From Mycolicibacter nonchromogenicus (lineage in GTDB: Bacteria; Actinomycetota; Actinomycetes; Mycobacteriales; Mycobacteriaceae), in contig NZ_LQPI01000072.1 in the NCBI RefSeq assembly GCF_002101775.1, forward strand, positions 62,001 to 126,000: a DNA stretch of 64,000 bases, written 5' to 3'. The first letter of the stretch is position 1. Every line of letters begins with the position of its first letter. Below, piece after piece: positions 44,679 to 52,690 of this stretch. A program made the position numbers and the translations under genes. The notes under the pieces are model-generated. The model did not search any database. It was not told where the DNA came from and worked only from the letters and a program-made list of their open reading frames with translations.

Positions 44679-46730
44679 CTACATAGGCGCGTTCGCGGGC
44701 TGGAAACCTCCGGTGGAGTCGGCCTCCTCCTCAGCGCGAATCACGTGGACGACCGCGTTGATCAGGGCCAGGTGAGTGAAAGCCTGCGGGAAGTTGCCCA
44801 AGTGCCGGCCGGTGCGGGGCTCGATCTCCTCGGCGTAGAGATGCAACGGGCTGGCGAACGACAGCAGCCGCTCGCACAGGTGCTTGGCCCGGCTGACCTC
44901 GCCGATCTCCACCAATGCCGAGACCAGCCAGAACGAGCAGATGGTGAAGGTGCCCTCCTCGCCGGACAGCCCGTCGTCGGTCTCCTCGGTGCGATAACGC
45001 AGGACCAGGCCGTCTTCGGTGAGTTCATCGGCGATCGCCATCACGGTGGCGCGCACCCGCGGGTCGTCGGCGGGCAGGAAGCGGGTGAGCACCACCAGCA
45101 GTAGCGATGCGTCCAGCGCCGTGCTGCCGTAGGTCTGGGTCAGCACACCGCGGGAGTCCACGCCGTTGGCCAGCACATCGGCTTTGATCTCTTCGGCGAT
45201 CGCGCGCCACTGCTTGGCGTAGGAGATCTCGCCCTGCAGTTCGGCCAGTTTGGACCCGCGGTCCAGCGCCACCCAGCACATCACCTTCGACGACGTGAAG
45301 TGCTGCGGTTCGCCACGCACCTCCCAGATTCCCCGGTCGGGTTCGCGCCAATGTTTGATCGCCTCTTCCACCTGGCGTTTCAGCACCGGCCACAGGGTCT
45401 CCGGAATCTGCTCGCGAGACCTGGTGTGCAGATACACCGAGTCCAGCATGGTGCCCCAGATGTCGTGCTGTTGCTGGTTGTAGGCCCCATTGCCGATCCG
45501 CACCGGACGGGCGTTGTCATAACCGGAGAGGTGGTCGAGTTCTTCCTCGACCAATTCGTGCTCCCCGCCGACGCCGTACATCACCTGCAGCGGGCGTTGC
45601 TGACCGTTGTTGACGCCGGAGACGTCGGCGATGAATGAGAAGAAATCATCGGCCTCGCGATCCAGTCCCAGCGTGTACAGCCCCCACAGGGTGAACGCCG
45701 AGTCTCGCACCCAGCTGTACCGGTAATCCCAATTCCGTTCGCCCTGAGGGGTTTCCGGCAGCGACGTGGTGGGCGCCGCCAGCAGGGCGCCCGTCGGTGA
45801 ATAGGTGAGGCCCTTGAGCGTCAACGCGCTGCGCTGCAGATACGCCCGCCACGGATGGTCGGGGAAGTTTCCGACGTTGATCCATTGCCGCCAGCATTCC
45901 GTGGTGTTCCACATCTTTTCGGCGGCTTCGGCATAGCTCTGCGGCGCAGGGTGTTTCGACCAGCTCAAGGCCACGAACACGTCGTCGCCCTCGGTCAGGC
46001 GAGTGCGAGCCCGGGCCTCACGACCCTCCAGCCCCAACCGCAGATTCGTCGTCAGCCGCAATGTCGGGTGGGCGTCCGGATTCTGCCGCGCCCGCGCTAT
46101 CGCCTCGCCGTAGGCGTTGGACGAGTATTCCCAGGTGGCGCTGGTGCGGTGATAGTCGAACGCCGGCTCGCAGCTCATGGTCAGCTCGACGGTGCCGCTG
46201 ACGCAACGCACCGTGCGCAGCAGGATGTGCTCGGCATCCCAGTCGGTGGGGGTGCGGCGGTGGGTCTGCGATCGTGCCTCGATGTCGTGCCATTTCCCCA
46301 TCACCAGCGCGTCACGCACGATCAGCCATCCGGTGTGGGTCTGCCAGGTGGTTTCCATGATCGGGCTGCCGGGAATGTAGCGCCGCGCAGCGGGCACCGA
46401 CACCCCGTAGGGTCCGATCCGGAAGTGCCCGGCACTGCGGTCCAGGAGGGCGCCGAAGACGCTGGGAGAGTCCGGGCGTGGCAGGCACATCCACTCCACC
46501 GAGCCCGCCGCCGAGATTAGGCAAGTGTTCTCGCAGTCCGACAAGAATGCGTAGTCGGCTATCGGTGGAAACGGATTGCGGACCTGATTCGGGGTCGCCG
46601 AATAGGGCACCGGCGCTGTTGCCGACAGCGGCGGTGGGGGCGGAATCGGGGTGCTCGTGCTTTCAGCGGGCACGGTGACGTCCGGGACTGTCTTGACGGG
46701 TGCATCGCCCGGCGGGGTGTGCAGGTCCAT
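44679..46730 (-). CDS. GH15-family glycoside hydrolase, trehalase-like
   Basis: A 683-residue cytosolic enzyme with an N-terminal beta-sandwich (PIADYAFLSDCENTCLIS) and a C-terminal (alpha/alpha)6 barrel of glycoside hydrolase family 15 (NWDYRYSWVRDSAFTLWGLY). The M. tuberculosis counterpart Rv2402 has been described as a trehalase, splitting trehalose to glucose. The first ~50 residues are Pro/Ser/Thr-rich and probably disordered. ATG 46730 is chosen by the family start; a longer frame upstream is not coding-like. Confidence 0.88.
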   Translation of the reverse strand: MDLHTPPGDAPVKTVPDVTVPAESTSTPIPPPPPLSATAPVPYSATPNQVRNPFPPIADYAFLSDCENTCLISAAGSVEWMCLPRPDSPSVFGALLDRSAGHFRIGPYGVSVPAARRYIPGSPIMETTWQTHTGWLIVRDALVMGKWHDIEARSQTHRRTPTDWDAEHILLRTVRCVSGTVELTMSCEPAFDYHRTSATWEYSSNAYGEAIARARQNPDAHPTLRLTTNLRLGLEGREARARTRLTEGDDVFVALSWSKHPAPQSYAEAAEKMWNTTECWRQWINVGNFPDHPWRAYLQRSALTLKGLTYSPTGALLAAPTTSLPETPQGERNWDYRYSWVRDSAFTLWGLYTLGLDREADDFFSFIADVSGVNNGQQRPLQVMYGVGGEHELVEEELDHLSGYDNARPVRIGNGAYNQQQHDIWGTMLDSVYLHTRSREQIPETLWPVLKRQVEEAIKHWREPDRGIWEVRGEPQHFTSSKVMCWVALDRGSKLAELQGEISYAKQWRAIAEEIKADVLANGVDSRGVLTQTYGSTALDASLLLVVLTRFLPADDPRVRATVMAIADELTEDGLVLRYRTEETDDGLSGEEGTFTICSFWLVSALVEIGEVSRAKHLCERLLSFASPLHLYAEEIEPRTGRHLGNFPQAFTHLALINAVVHVIRAEEEADSTGGFQPANAPM

Positions 46731-46862
46731 GGCGACATCATCTCTGGCGGCATCCCGCACGTCTAGCCGGATCACCCGATCGTAACTTCGACTGCCGGCT
46801 TGCAACGCTTGCAGAGGGCGGCGACCCGCCTCGCCCGGCTTCGCCGCGCTTGCGGTCGCCGC

Positions 46863-46875
46863 TAAGGTTGTGGGG
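46863..46875 (+). promoter_or_regulatory. -10 element for leaderless small membrane gene
   Basis: TAAGGT at 46863-46868 lies seven bases before GTG 46875, so the transcript probably starts at the start codon. Confidence 0.45.
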
Positions 46876-47072
46876 TGGTGGGCTTCCTCAACTGGTGGGA
46901 CGGCGTCGAGCTGTGGCTGTCCGGCCTGGGCTTCGTGGTACAGACCGCAGTGGTGATGCCGGTGGTGTTGTTGCTGGCCTACGGCCTGGCCTCGGTTCTG
47001 GACGCCGCGCTGGGGGAGGGAATCCGGATGCAAGAGCGGTTGCGCCACGGTCGTGACGATGGGGCCCGTTGA
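46875..47072 (+). CDS. Small membrane protein (Rv2401A-like)
   Basis: A 65-residue protein with one or two closely spaced hydrophobic helices (residues ~5-40, GLGFVVQTAVVMPVVLLLAY) and a charged C-terminus. GTG 46875 is preferred because of the -10 element at 46863; GTG 46878 is next to it. It sits between the trehalase-like gene and the subI leader, where M. tuberculosis has Rv2401A and Rv2401. Its stop overlaps the start of an even smaller membrane peptide. Function unknown. Confidence 0.65.
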   Translation: MVGFLNWWDGVELWLSGLGFVVQTAVVMPVVLLLAYGLASVLDAALGEGIRMQERLRHGRDDGAR

Positions 47073-47149
47073 TGCCTCGATCGCATGTGACGTTGGTGCT
47101 GGTCGGGCTGATTGCGCTGGTGATCGTCACCTGGCTGTTGACGCGCTGA
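47072..47149 (+). CDS. 25-residue membrane peptide
   Basis: The ATG overlaps the preceding stop by one base (TGATG), a typical coupling arrangement. The peptide is a short basic start (MPRSHV) followed by a single hydrophobic helix and a C-terminal TR. Such mini-proteins are often subunits or regulators of membrane complexes. The support is coupling and the clean hydrophobic pattern; no family is recognised. Confidence 0.5.
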   Translation: MPRSHVTLVLVGLIALVIVTWLLTR

Positions 47150-47213
47150 TCCGGGCCGCGCTGACCTCCTAAAACACCTGAACCGGGCCGAGTCTGCCCC
47201 CACCGGCCTCTGT

Positions 47214-47227
47214 TATGCTTCCCCGCA
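47214..47227 (+). promoter_or_regulatory. -10 element of the subI-cysTWA operon leader
   Basis: TATGCT at 47214-47219, eight bases before the ATG of the leader ORF at 47227. The operon message therefore probably starts at that ATG. Confidence 0.65.
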
Positions 47228-47325
47228 TGTTTGCAGCGACCGGTGACCGGCGGCGCCAGTTCATGGCGTTCCCGCAACTCGCCGTGATCACCTCCGCTGT
47301 GGCCGACCTTCACTGTTGTCGCTGA
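47227..47325 (+). CDS. Leaderless cysteine-ending leader peptide of the sulfate transport operon
   Basis: A 32-residue leader ORF beginning MFAATGDRRRQFMAFPQL and ending LHCCR, with tandem TGT codons at 47314-47319 just before CGC and the stop. A TATGCT -10 lies eight bases upstream, so it is translated from the first base of the message. In M. smegmatis, leaderless polycysteine ORFs ahead of cysteine-synthesis operons act as cysteine-responsive attenuators; the position ahead of subI is the same. When Cys-tRNA is scarce, a ribosome stalled at the two Cys codons would change folding of the 127-base region before subI. That mechanism is inferred here from precedent. Confidence 0.8.
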   Translation: MFAATGDRRRQFMAFPQLAVITSAVADLHCCR

Positions 47326-47452
47326 TACCGCACCCCGTCGGCGTATCGGTCTCGTCCTTGTGACGCACGTTCTTTAAATCGAACGCCTTTCGCGATCCGA
47401 CGGACAAGCATTCTTGCCGACGTCTACACGGATTCGCCCGGAAAGGTCATCA
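47326..47452 (+). promoter_or_regulatory. Attenuator region between leader peptide and subI
   Basis: This 127-base spacer holds a possible long-range stem, CCGTCGG at 47335-47341 with CCGACGG at 47397-47403, and other short complementary segments. GGAAAGG at 47440-47446 is the subI ribosome binding site. Which fold blocks or allows expression cannot be decided by eye. Confidence 0.45.
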
Positions 47453-48484
47453 ATGCCCAACACCATCGCGCGCAGTATCGCGCTGGCACTGGCCGCCGCC
47501 ATGGCAGTCACCACGCTCGCCGGGTGTGGCGGCGGACCCAGCGATGTCGTGGGAGGTGGCGAGCGCTCCGAGGCGCACACCACCCTGACGCTGGTGGCCT
47601 ACGCGGTTCCCGAGCCCGGTTGGAGCAAGGTGATCCCGGCCTTCTACAACACCGAGGAGGGCGCCGATGTGCAGGTCATCACCTCCTATGGTGCATCGGG
47701 CGACCAGTCCCGCGGGGTGGTCAGCGGCAAGCCCGCCGACATCGTGAACTTCTCGGTGGAACCCGATGTCACGCGCCTGGTCAAGGCCGGCAAGGTCGCC
47801 GAGGACTGGAACGCCGGCGTCACCAGGGGTATCCCGTTCGGTTCGGTGGTGACGTTGGTGGTCCGGCAGGGCAATCCCAAACACATCAACGGCTGGGACG
47901 ACCTGTTGCGGTCCGATGTCGAGGTCATCAGCCCCAGCCCGCTGAGTTCTGGATCGGCCAAATGGAATCTGCTGGCCCCTTATGCCGTCAAGAGCGAGGG
48001 CGGCAAGAACCCGCAGGCGGGCCTGGACTTTATCGACCAGCTGGTCAGTGATCACTTCAAGCTGCGCCCGGGTTCTGGGCGCGAGGCCACTGATGTGTTC
48101 CTGCAGGGCAGTGGCGACGTGCTGATCAGCTACGAGAACGAGGCGATCGCGGTCGAGCGCAAGGGCAAGCCGGTGGAGCACATCAACCCGTCGCAGACCT
48201 TCAAGATCGAAAACCCGCTGGCCGTGGTGACTTCCAGCCGGCACCTGGACACCGTCACCGCGTTCAAGAATTTCCAGTACACGCCGGCGGCGCAACGCCT
48301 GTGGGCCGAAGCCGGGTTCCGGCCGGTCGACCCGAGCATCGCCGACGAGTTCCGCCACGCGTTCCCGGATCCCGACAAGCTGTGGACGATCGCCGATCTC
48401 GGCGGGTGGGACGTCGTCGACGACTCTCTCTTCGACAAGTCGAACGGCGCTATCACCAAGATCTACACCCGGGTCACCGGATGA
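47453..48484 (+). CDS. subI: Sulfate-binding lipoprotein SubI
   Basis: The 343-residue substrate-binding component of the sulfate/thiosulfate ABC importer. Signal peptide with lipobox TTLAGC, then the periplasmic binding fold with ASGDQSRGVVSGKPADIVNF and NPLSSGSAKWNLL-like sulfate-contact segments. ATG 47453 follows GGAAAGG. It overlaps cysT by four bases; the four genes form one operon (Rv2400c-Rv2397c order). Expression is expected to rise when cysteine is low. Confidence 0.95.
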   Translation: MPNTIARSIALALAAAMAVTTLAGCGGGPSDVVGGGERSEAHTTLTLVAYAVPEPGWSKVIPAFYNTEEGADVQVITSYGASGDQSRGVVSGKPADIVNFSVEPDVTRLVKAGKVAEDWNAGVTRGIPFGSVVTLVVRQGNPKHINGWDDLLRSDVEVISPSPLSSGSAKWNLLAPYAVKSEGGKNPQAGLDFIDQLVSDHFKLRPGSGREATDVFLQGSGDVLISYENEAIAVERKGKPVEHINPSQTFKIENPLAVVTSSRHLDTVTAFKNFQYTPAAQRLWAEAGFRPVDPSIADEFRHAFPDPDKLWTIADLGGWDVVDDSLFDKSNGAITKIYTRVTG

Positions 48485-49332
48485 GCGCGACAGTGGTCAC
48501 CGAGGCGACTCGGGGAGGCGACGGCGGGGCCCCCTCACGGTTCCGACGCGAAGGCGTATCACTGCGTGTCGGTGCTGCCACGGTGTGGCTGTCGCTGATC
48601 GTGTTGGCGCCGCTGGCCGCCATCGCCTGGCAGGCGGGCGGCGGCGGGTGGCGTGCATTCCAGTTGGCGGTCACCTCCCATGCCGCATTGCAGTCGTTCC
48701 GGGTGACGCTGACGATCGCGGTCGGAGTCACGGTGATCAACCTGGTGTTCGGCCTGTTGATCGCGTGGGTGCTGGTTCGCGATGACTTCTTCGGTAAGCG
48801 TTTCATCGATGTGATCATCGATCTGCCGTTCGCCTTGCCCACCATCGTGGCCAGCCTGGTCATGCTCGCGCTCTACGGCCCCGCCAGCCCGGTGCACGTG
48901 CACGTGCAGCACACTGCTGCCGGCGTCGGCCTGGCGCTGGCGTTCGTCACGCTGCCCTTCGTGGTGCGATCCGTCCAACCGGTGCTGCTGGAAATCGACC
49001 GGGAGGTCGAGGAAGCCGCTGCGTCGCTGGGTGCCTCCGGGCTGACCATCTTCCGCACCGTGGTGCTGCCGGCCCTGACCCCGGCGCTGCTGACGGGGGC
49101 GGGGCTGGCGTTCTCCCGGGCGATCGGCGAGTTCGGCTCGGTGGTGTTGATCGGTGGCGCGGTGCCCGGCAAGACCGAGGTTTCCTCGCAGTGGATCCGC
49201 ACCCTGATCGAGAACGACGACCGCACCGGTGCGGCGGCGATCTCGTTGGTGCTCCTCGTGGTTTCGTTCCTGGTGCTGCTGGCATTGCGGGTGGTGGGGG
49301 CGCGAGTGAGCAAGCGGCAGGAGAGGTCCTGA
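48481..49332 (+). CDS. cysT: Sulfate ABC transporter permease CysT
   Basis: A 283-residue membrane permease with six helices and the cytosolic EAA loop (EEAAASLGASGLTIFRTVVL) that docks on CysA. It forms the channel with CysW. The ATG overlaps the subI stop (ATGA), and cysW begins one base after its own stop. A 30-residue charged N-terminus precedes the first helix. Confidence 0.95.
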   Translation: MSATVVTEATRGGDGGAPSRFRREGVSLRVGAATVWLSLIVLAPLAAIAWQAGGGGWRAFQLAVTSHAALQSFRVTLTIAVGVTVINLVFGLLIAWVLVRDDFFGKRFIDVIIDLPFALPTIVASLVMLALYGPASPVHVHVQHTAAGVGLALAFVTLPFVVRSVQPVLLEIDREVEEAAASLGASGLTIFRTVVLPALTPALLTGAGLAFSRAIGEFGSVVLIGGAVPGKTEVSSQWIRTLIENDDRTGAAAISLVLLVVSFLVLLALRVVGARVSKRQERS

Positions 49333-49333
49333 C

Positions 49334-50146
49334 ATGACGTCGTCCCCGAAATTCCGCTACCTGTTCCGCTCTCTGGCGGTGGCCTACGTCGGCCTGCTGC
49401 TGATCGTCCCGGTGTCGTTGATCCTGTGGCGCAGCTTCGCGCCCGGGCTCGGGCAGTTTTTCGACTACATCTCCACACCGGCCGCCATCTCGGCGCTGCA
49501 GCTGTCGCTGCTGGTGGTGGCGATCGTGGTGCCGTTGAACGTCATCTTCGGTATCCCGACGGCATTGGTGTTGGCGCGCAACAAATTCCGCGGCAAGGGC
49601 GTGCTCCAGGCGATCATTGACCTTCCGTTCGCGGTCTCTCCGGTGATCGTCGGTGTGGCGCTGGTCGTGCTGTGGGGATCCGGAGGGCTGCTCGGCTTCG
49701 TCGAGAACGACTGGGGCTTCAAGATCATCTTCGGCCTGCCAGGCATCGTGCTGGCCAGCATCTTCGTCACGCTGCCGTTCGTGATCCGGGAAGTGGAACC
49801 GGTGTTGCACGAACTGGGCACGGACATGGAAGAGGCGTCGGCCACGCTGGGTGCGAGCTGGTGGCAGACGTTCTGGCGGATCACCCTGCCGTCTATCCGG
49901 TGGGGGCTGACCTACGGGATCGTGCTGACGGTGGCGCGCACCCTCGGCGAGTACGGCGCGGTGCTGATCGTGTCATCGAACCTGCCCGGAAAATCTCAGA
50001 CCCTGACACTGCTGGTGTCTGACCGCTACAACCGCGGCGCCGAATACGGTGCCTACGCCTTGTCGACGCTGCTGATGGCGGTGTCGGTGTTGGTCCTGAT
50101 TGTTCAGGTGGTGCTCGACGCGCGGGCCGGAAAGGGAGACAGATGA
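49334..50146 (+). CDS. cysW: Sulfate ABC transporter permease CysW
   Basis: A 270-residue permease with six helices and the EAA loop (MEEASATLGASWWQTFWRIT). It pairs with CysT. ATG 49334 lies one base after the cysT stop; the end overlaps cysA by four bases. This matches Rv2398c. Confidence 0.95.
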   Translation: MTSSPKFRYLFRSLAVAYVGLLLIVPVSLILWRSFAPGLGQFFDYISTPAAISALQLSLLVVAIVVPLNVIFGIPTALVLARNKFRGKGVLQAIIDLPFAVSPVIVGVALVVLWGSGGLLGFVENDWGFKIIFGLPGIVLASIFVTLPFVIREVEPVLHELGTDMEEASATLGASWWQTFWRITLPSIRWGLTYGIVLTVARTLGEYGAVLIVSSNLPGKSQTLTLLVSDRYNRGAEYGAYALSTLLMAVSVLVLIVQVVLDARAGKGDR

Positions 50147-51183
50147 GCAACGCAATTTTGGTGCGCGGAGCGAACAAACGCTACGGCGACTTCGTCGCGT
50201 TGGACAACGTCGACTTCGCGGTCCCGTCCGGTTCGCTGACGGCACTGCTGGGCCCCAGCGGCTCGGGCAAGTCGACGCTGCTGCGCGCCATCGCCGGCCT
50301 GGACCACCCGGACAGCGGAACAGTCACCATCAACGGAGTCGACGTCACCGGAGTGCCGCCGCAGCGTCGCGGAATCGGCTTCGTCTTCCAGCACTACGCG
50401 GCGTTCAAGCACATGACCGTGCGCGACAACGTGGCGTTTGGACTCAAGATCCGCAAGCGGCCCAAGGCGGAAATCAAGGACAAGGTCGACAACCTGCTGG
50501 AAGTGGTCGGGCTCAGCGGCTTCCAGTCCCGCTATCCCAGCCAGCTCTCCGGTGGTCAACGCCAGCGCATGGCCCTGGCCCGGGCCCTGGCGGTGGACCC
50601 GCAGGTGCTGTTGCTCGACGAGCCCTTCGGTGCGCTGGACGCCAAGGTCCGTGAAGACCTGCGGGCTTGGCTGCGCCGCCTGCACGACGAAGTGCACGTC
50701 ACCACGGTGCTGGTCACCCACGACCAGGCGGAGGCGCTGGACGTCGCAGACCGGATAGCAGTGCTGAATCGGGGCCGCATCGAGCAGCTCGGTACCCCGA
50801 CCCAGGTCTACGACGCTCCGGCGAACGCGTTCGTCATGTCGTTCTTGGGTGCGGTGTCCTCGCTCAACGGCGCCTTGGTCCGCCCGCACGACATCCGGGT
50901 CGGCCGCACCCCTGACATGGCGGTGCCCGCGGCGACGACGGACGCCGCCAAAGAGGTCGGGGTGCTTCGTGCCATCGTCGACCGGGTGGTGACCCTGGGC
51001 TTCGAAGTGCGAGTCGAGCTCACCAATGCCGCCACCCACGTGCCGTTCACCGCCCAGATCACCCGCGGAGACGCCGAAGCCCTCGCTCTGGCCGAAGGGG
51101 ACACCGTCTACGTGCGGGCCACCCGGGTGCCGCAGCTGAATGATGCGGTGCCGGCGGACGCGGCGGTACCGGTGTCAGGGTAG
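50143..51183 (+). CDS. cysA: Sulfate ABC transporter ATPase CysA
   Basis: A 346-residue ABC ATPase with Walker A GPSGSGKST, signature LSGGQRQRMA, Walker B LLLDEPFGALD and switch His in LVTHDQAEA. The C-terminal ~110 residues form a regulatory TOBE-like extension. Last gene of the subI-cysT-cysW-cysA operon; in M. tuberculosis it is cysA1 (Rv2397c). Confidence 0.96.
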   Translation: MSNAILVRGANKRYGDFVALDNVDFAVPSGSLTALLGPSGSGKSTLLRAIAGLDHPDSGTVTINGVDVTGVPPQRRGIGFVFQHYAAFKHMTVRDNVAFGLKIRKRPKAEIKDKVDNLLEVVGLSGFQSRYPSQLSGGQRQRMALARALAVDPQVLLLDEPFGALDAKVREDLRAWLRRLHDEVHVTTVLVTHDQAEALDVADRIAVLNRGRIEQLGTPTQVYDAPANAFVMSFLGAVSSLNGALVRPHDIRVGRTPDMAVPAATTDAAKEVGVLRAIVDRVVTLGFEVRVELTNAATHVPFTAQITRGDAEALALAEGDTVYVRATRVPQLNDAVPADAAVPVSG

Positions 51184-51198
51184 GCCCCAGCGCGGGAT

Positions 51199-51216
51199 TG
51201 CCGGCCCGGGCCGGCA
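51199..51216. terminator. GC-rich palindrome between cysA and che1
   Basis: TGCCGGCCCGGGCCGGCA at 51199-51216 is a perfect 18-base palindrome in the 41-base gap between the two convergent operons. It could fold as a tight hairpin on either strand, but has no U tract. Confidence 0.4.
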
Positions 51217-51224
51217 GGCGCCCG

Positions 51225-51950
51225 TCAGGCGGCTGCCGGGGTAGCCAGCACGTCTTCGATGCGGTCCAACACCGTCGCGGCCACCAGGCGGTGTGCGCCA
51301 AGCGGCTCGGCCATCGGGATCCCCGCCTGCGCTGCGTAGGCGGCGACCCGGTCGGTGATCCGGCCATGGGCCAAGAACCACGGAGCGATCATCAGCTTGG
51401 TGGCGCCGCGTGCCCGCAGGCGCTCGACCGCCTCGGGTATCGATGGCCGGGGACCTTCGGTGGCGAAGGCGACTTCCACTCCGGCCCAGCGAGTTCCGCG
51501 AGACAGCGGGGTGGCGATCGTGGCGGTCTGCGCATTGGTCGCCGCGTGCGACGAGCCCACCGCCACCACCACCACGCCCAGCTCCGGGTCGAATCGCGAG
51601 GCTCCGGCGCGCGACAGGCGCTCACCGAGCACCTGCACCAGGCGGCTGTCCTCGCCCAGCGTTGAAGCAACGCGTACGCCGGCGCCGGACTCGGCGATCA
51701 TCGACGGAATGTCGACTCGGGCGTGGTAGGCGCTGGCCAGTAGCAGGGGCACCACCACGGTGTCCCGGGCGGGTCTGGCGCTGGTCTCGCTCAGCACCTC
51801 GCGCAGGTTCGGGGTGGTGTGCTCGCAGAACGCCACCCGCACGGCGTACTCGGGTGCCACCCGGCGAAGATGCCCGGCGATCGCACGGGTGTTGGCCGCC
51901 GCGCGCGGATCCCGGCTGCCGTGCGCGGTCAGTACCAGGGTGGTGCTCAC
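51225..51950 (-). CDS. che1: Sirohydrochlorin ferrochelatase-like protein (CbiX/SirB fold)
   Basis: A 241-residue protein with two CbiX-type repeats. The metal-binding His of the first is in LTAHGSRDPRAAANTR and of the second in VAVGSSHAATNAQT. Beside sirA and cysH its likely role is insertion of iron into sirohydrochlorin to make siroheme for sulfite reductase. GTG 51950 overlaps the cysH stop (GTGA). It matches Rv2393 (che1), here directly convergent with cysA, whereas M. tuberculosis has PE_PGRS41, Rv2395 and ggtB between. Confidence 0.87.
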   Translation of the reverse strand: MSTTLVLTAHGSRDPRAAANTRAIAGHLRRVAPEYAVRVAFCEHTTPNLREVLSETSARPARDTVVVPLLLASAYHARVDIPSMIAESGAGVRVASTLGEDSRLVQVLGERLSRAGASRFDPELGVVVVAVGSSHAATNAQTATIATPLSRGTRWAGVEVAFATEGPRPSIPEAVERLRARGATKLMIAPWFLAHGRITDRVAAYAAQAGIPMAEPLGAHRLVAATVLDRIEDVLATPAAA

Positions 51951-52690
51951 GAGGCGTGCAGCCCGCATTCGGTTTTGGCCAGCCCTGCCCAGCGACCGCT
52001 GCGCGGATCCGCACCGGCCGCCGGCTTGATCGTGCAGGGAGCGCAGCCGATCGAGGGATAGCCCTCATCGATCAGCGGGTTGACCAGCACATTGTTTGCG
52101 GCGATGTAGGCGTGGAACTCCTCGTCGGACCACGCCGCGATCGCGTTGACCTTCACCAGACCGAACTGCTCGTCGAAGCTGATCAGCGGTGCGTTGGCAC
52201 GCGTCGGCGCTTCCACCCGGCGCAACCCGGTGACCCACGCCGAGTAACCGCTCAGGGTGCGGGCCAGCGGCTCGACCTTGCGCAGCCGGCAGCACAGCGC
52301 CGGATTGGACCCGAACAGGTCCTTGCCGTGGGCGGCGTCCTGCTCTACCACGGTCTGCTCCGGGGTGACGTTGACCAACGTGATGTCGTACATCGCTTCC
52401 ACCGCGTCGCGGGTGCCGATGGTCTCGGCGAAGTGGTAGCCGGTGTCCAGAAACAGCACCGGAACTCCCGCGCGGACCTTGGCCGCCAGATCGACGAGCA
52501 CCGCGTCGGCCATGTTGGAGGCCACCACGTAGTTGCAGCTGGTGGCAGAGCTACCTGACTCTCCGAGCCCGTTCACCCCACCGAAGTTCGCATCCGTCCA
52601 CTCCAGCAGCTCGGTGGCGCTGGCGCCGTCGAGTTCGGCCGCACCCTTGGCGGCCAGCTCGCGCAGCTCCGCTTCGCTATGGGGCCTCAC
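51947..52690 (-). CDS. cysH: Assimilatory APS reductase CysH
   Basis: A 247-residue enzyme reducing adenosine 5'-phosphosulfate to sulfite with thioredoxin. The [4Fe-4S] cysteines are the CC pair 133-134 and Cys216, Cys219, which mark it as an APS rather than PAPS reductase; the nucleophile is Cys242 in ECGLH. The GTG start overlaps the sirA stop by four bases. It matches Rv2392. Confidence 0.96.
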   Translation of the reverse strand: MRPHSEAELRELAAKGAAELDGASATELLEWTDANFGGVNGLGESGSSATSCNYVVASNMADAVLVDLAAKVRAGVPVLFLDTGYHFAETIGTRDAVEAMYDITLVNVTPEQTVVEQDAAHGKDLFGSNPALCCRLRKVEPLARTLSGYSAWVTGLRRVEAPTRANAPLISFDEQFGLVKVNAIAAWSDEEFHAYIAANNVLVNPLIDEGYPSIGCAPCTIKPAAGADPRSGRWAGLAKTECGLHAS

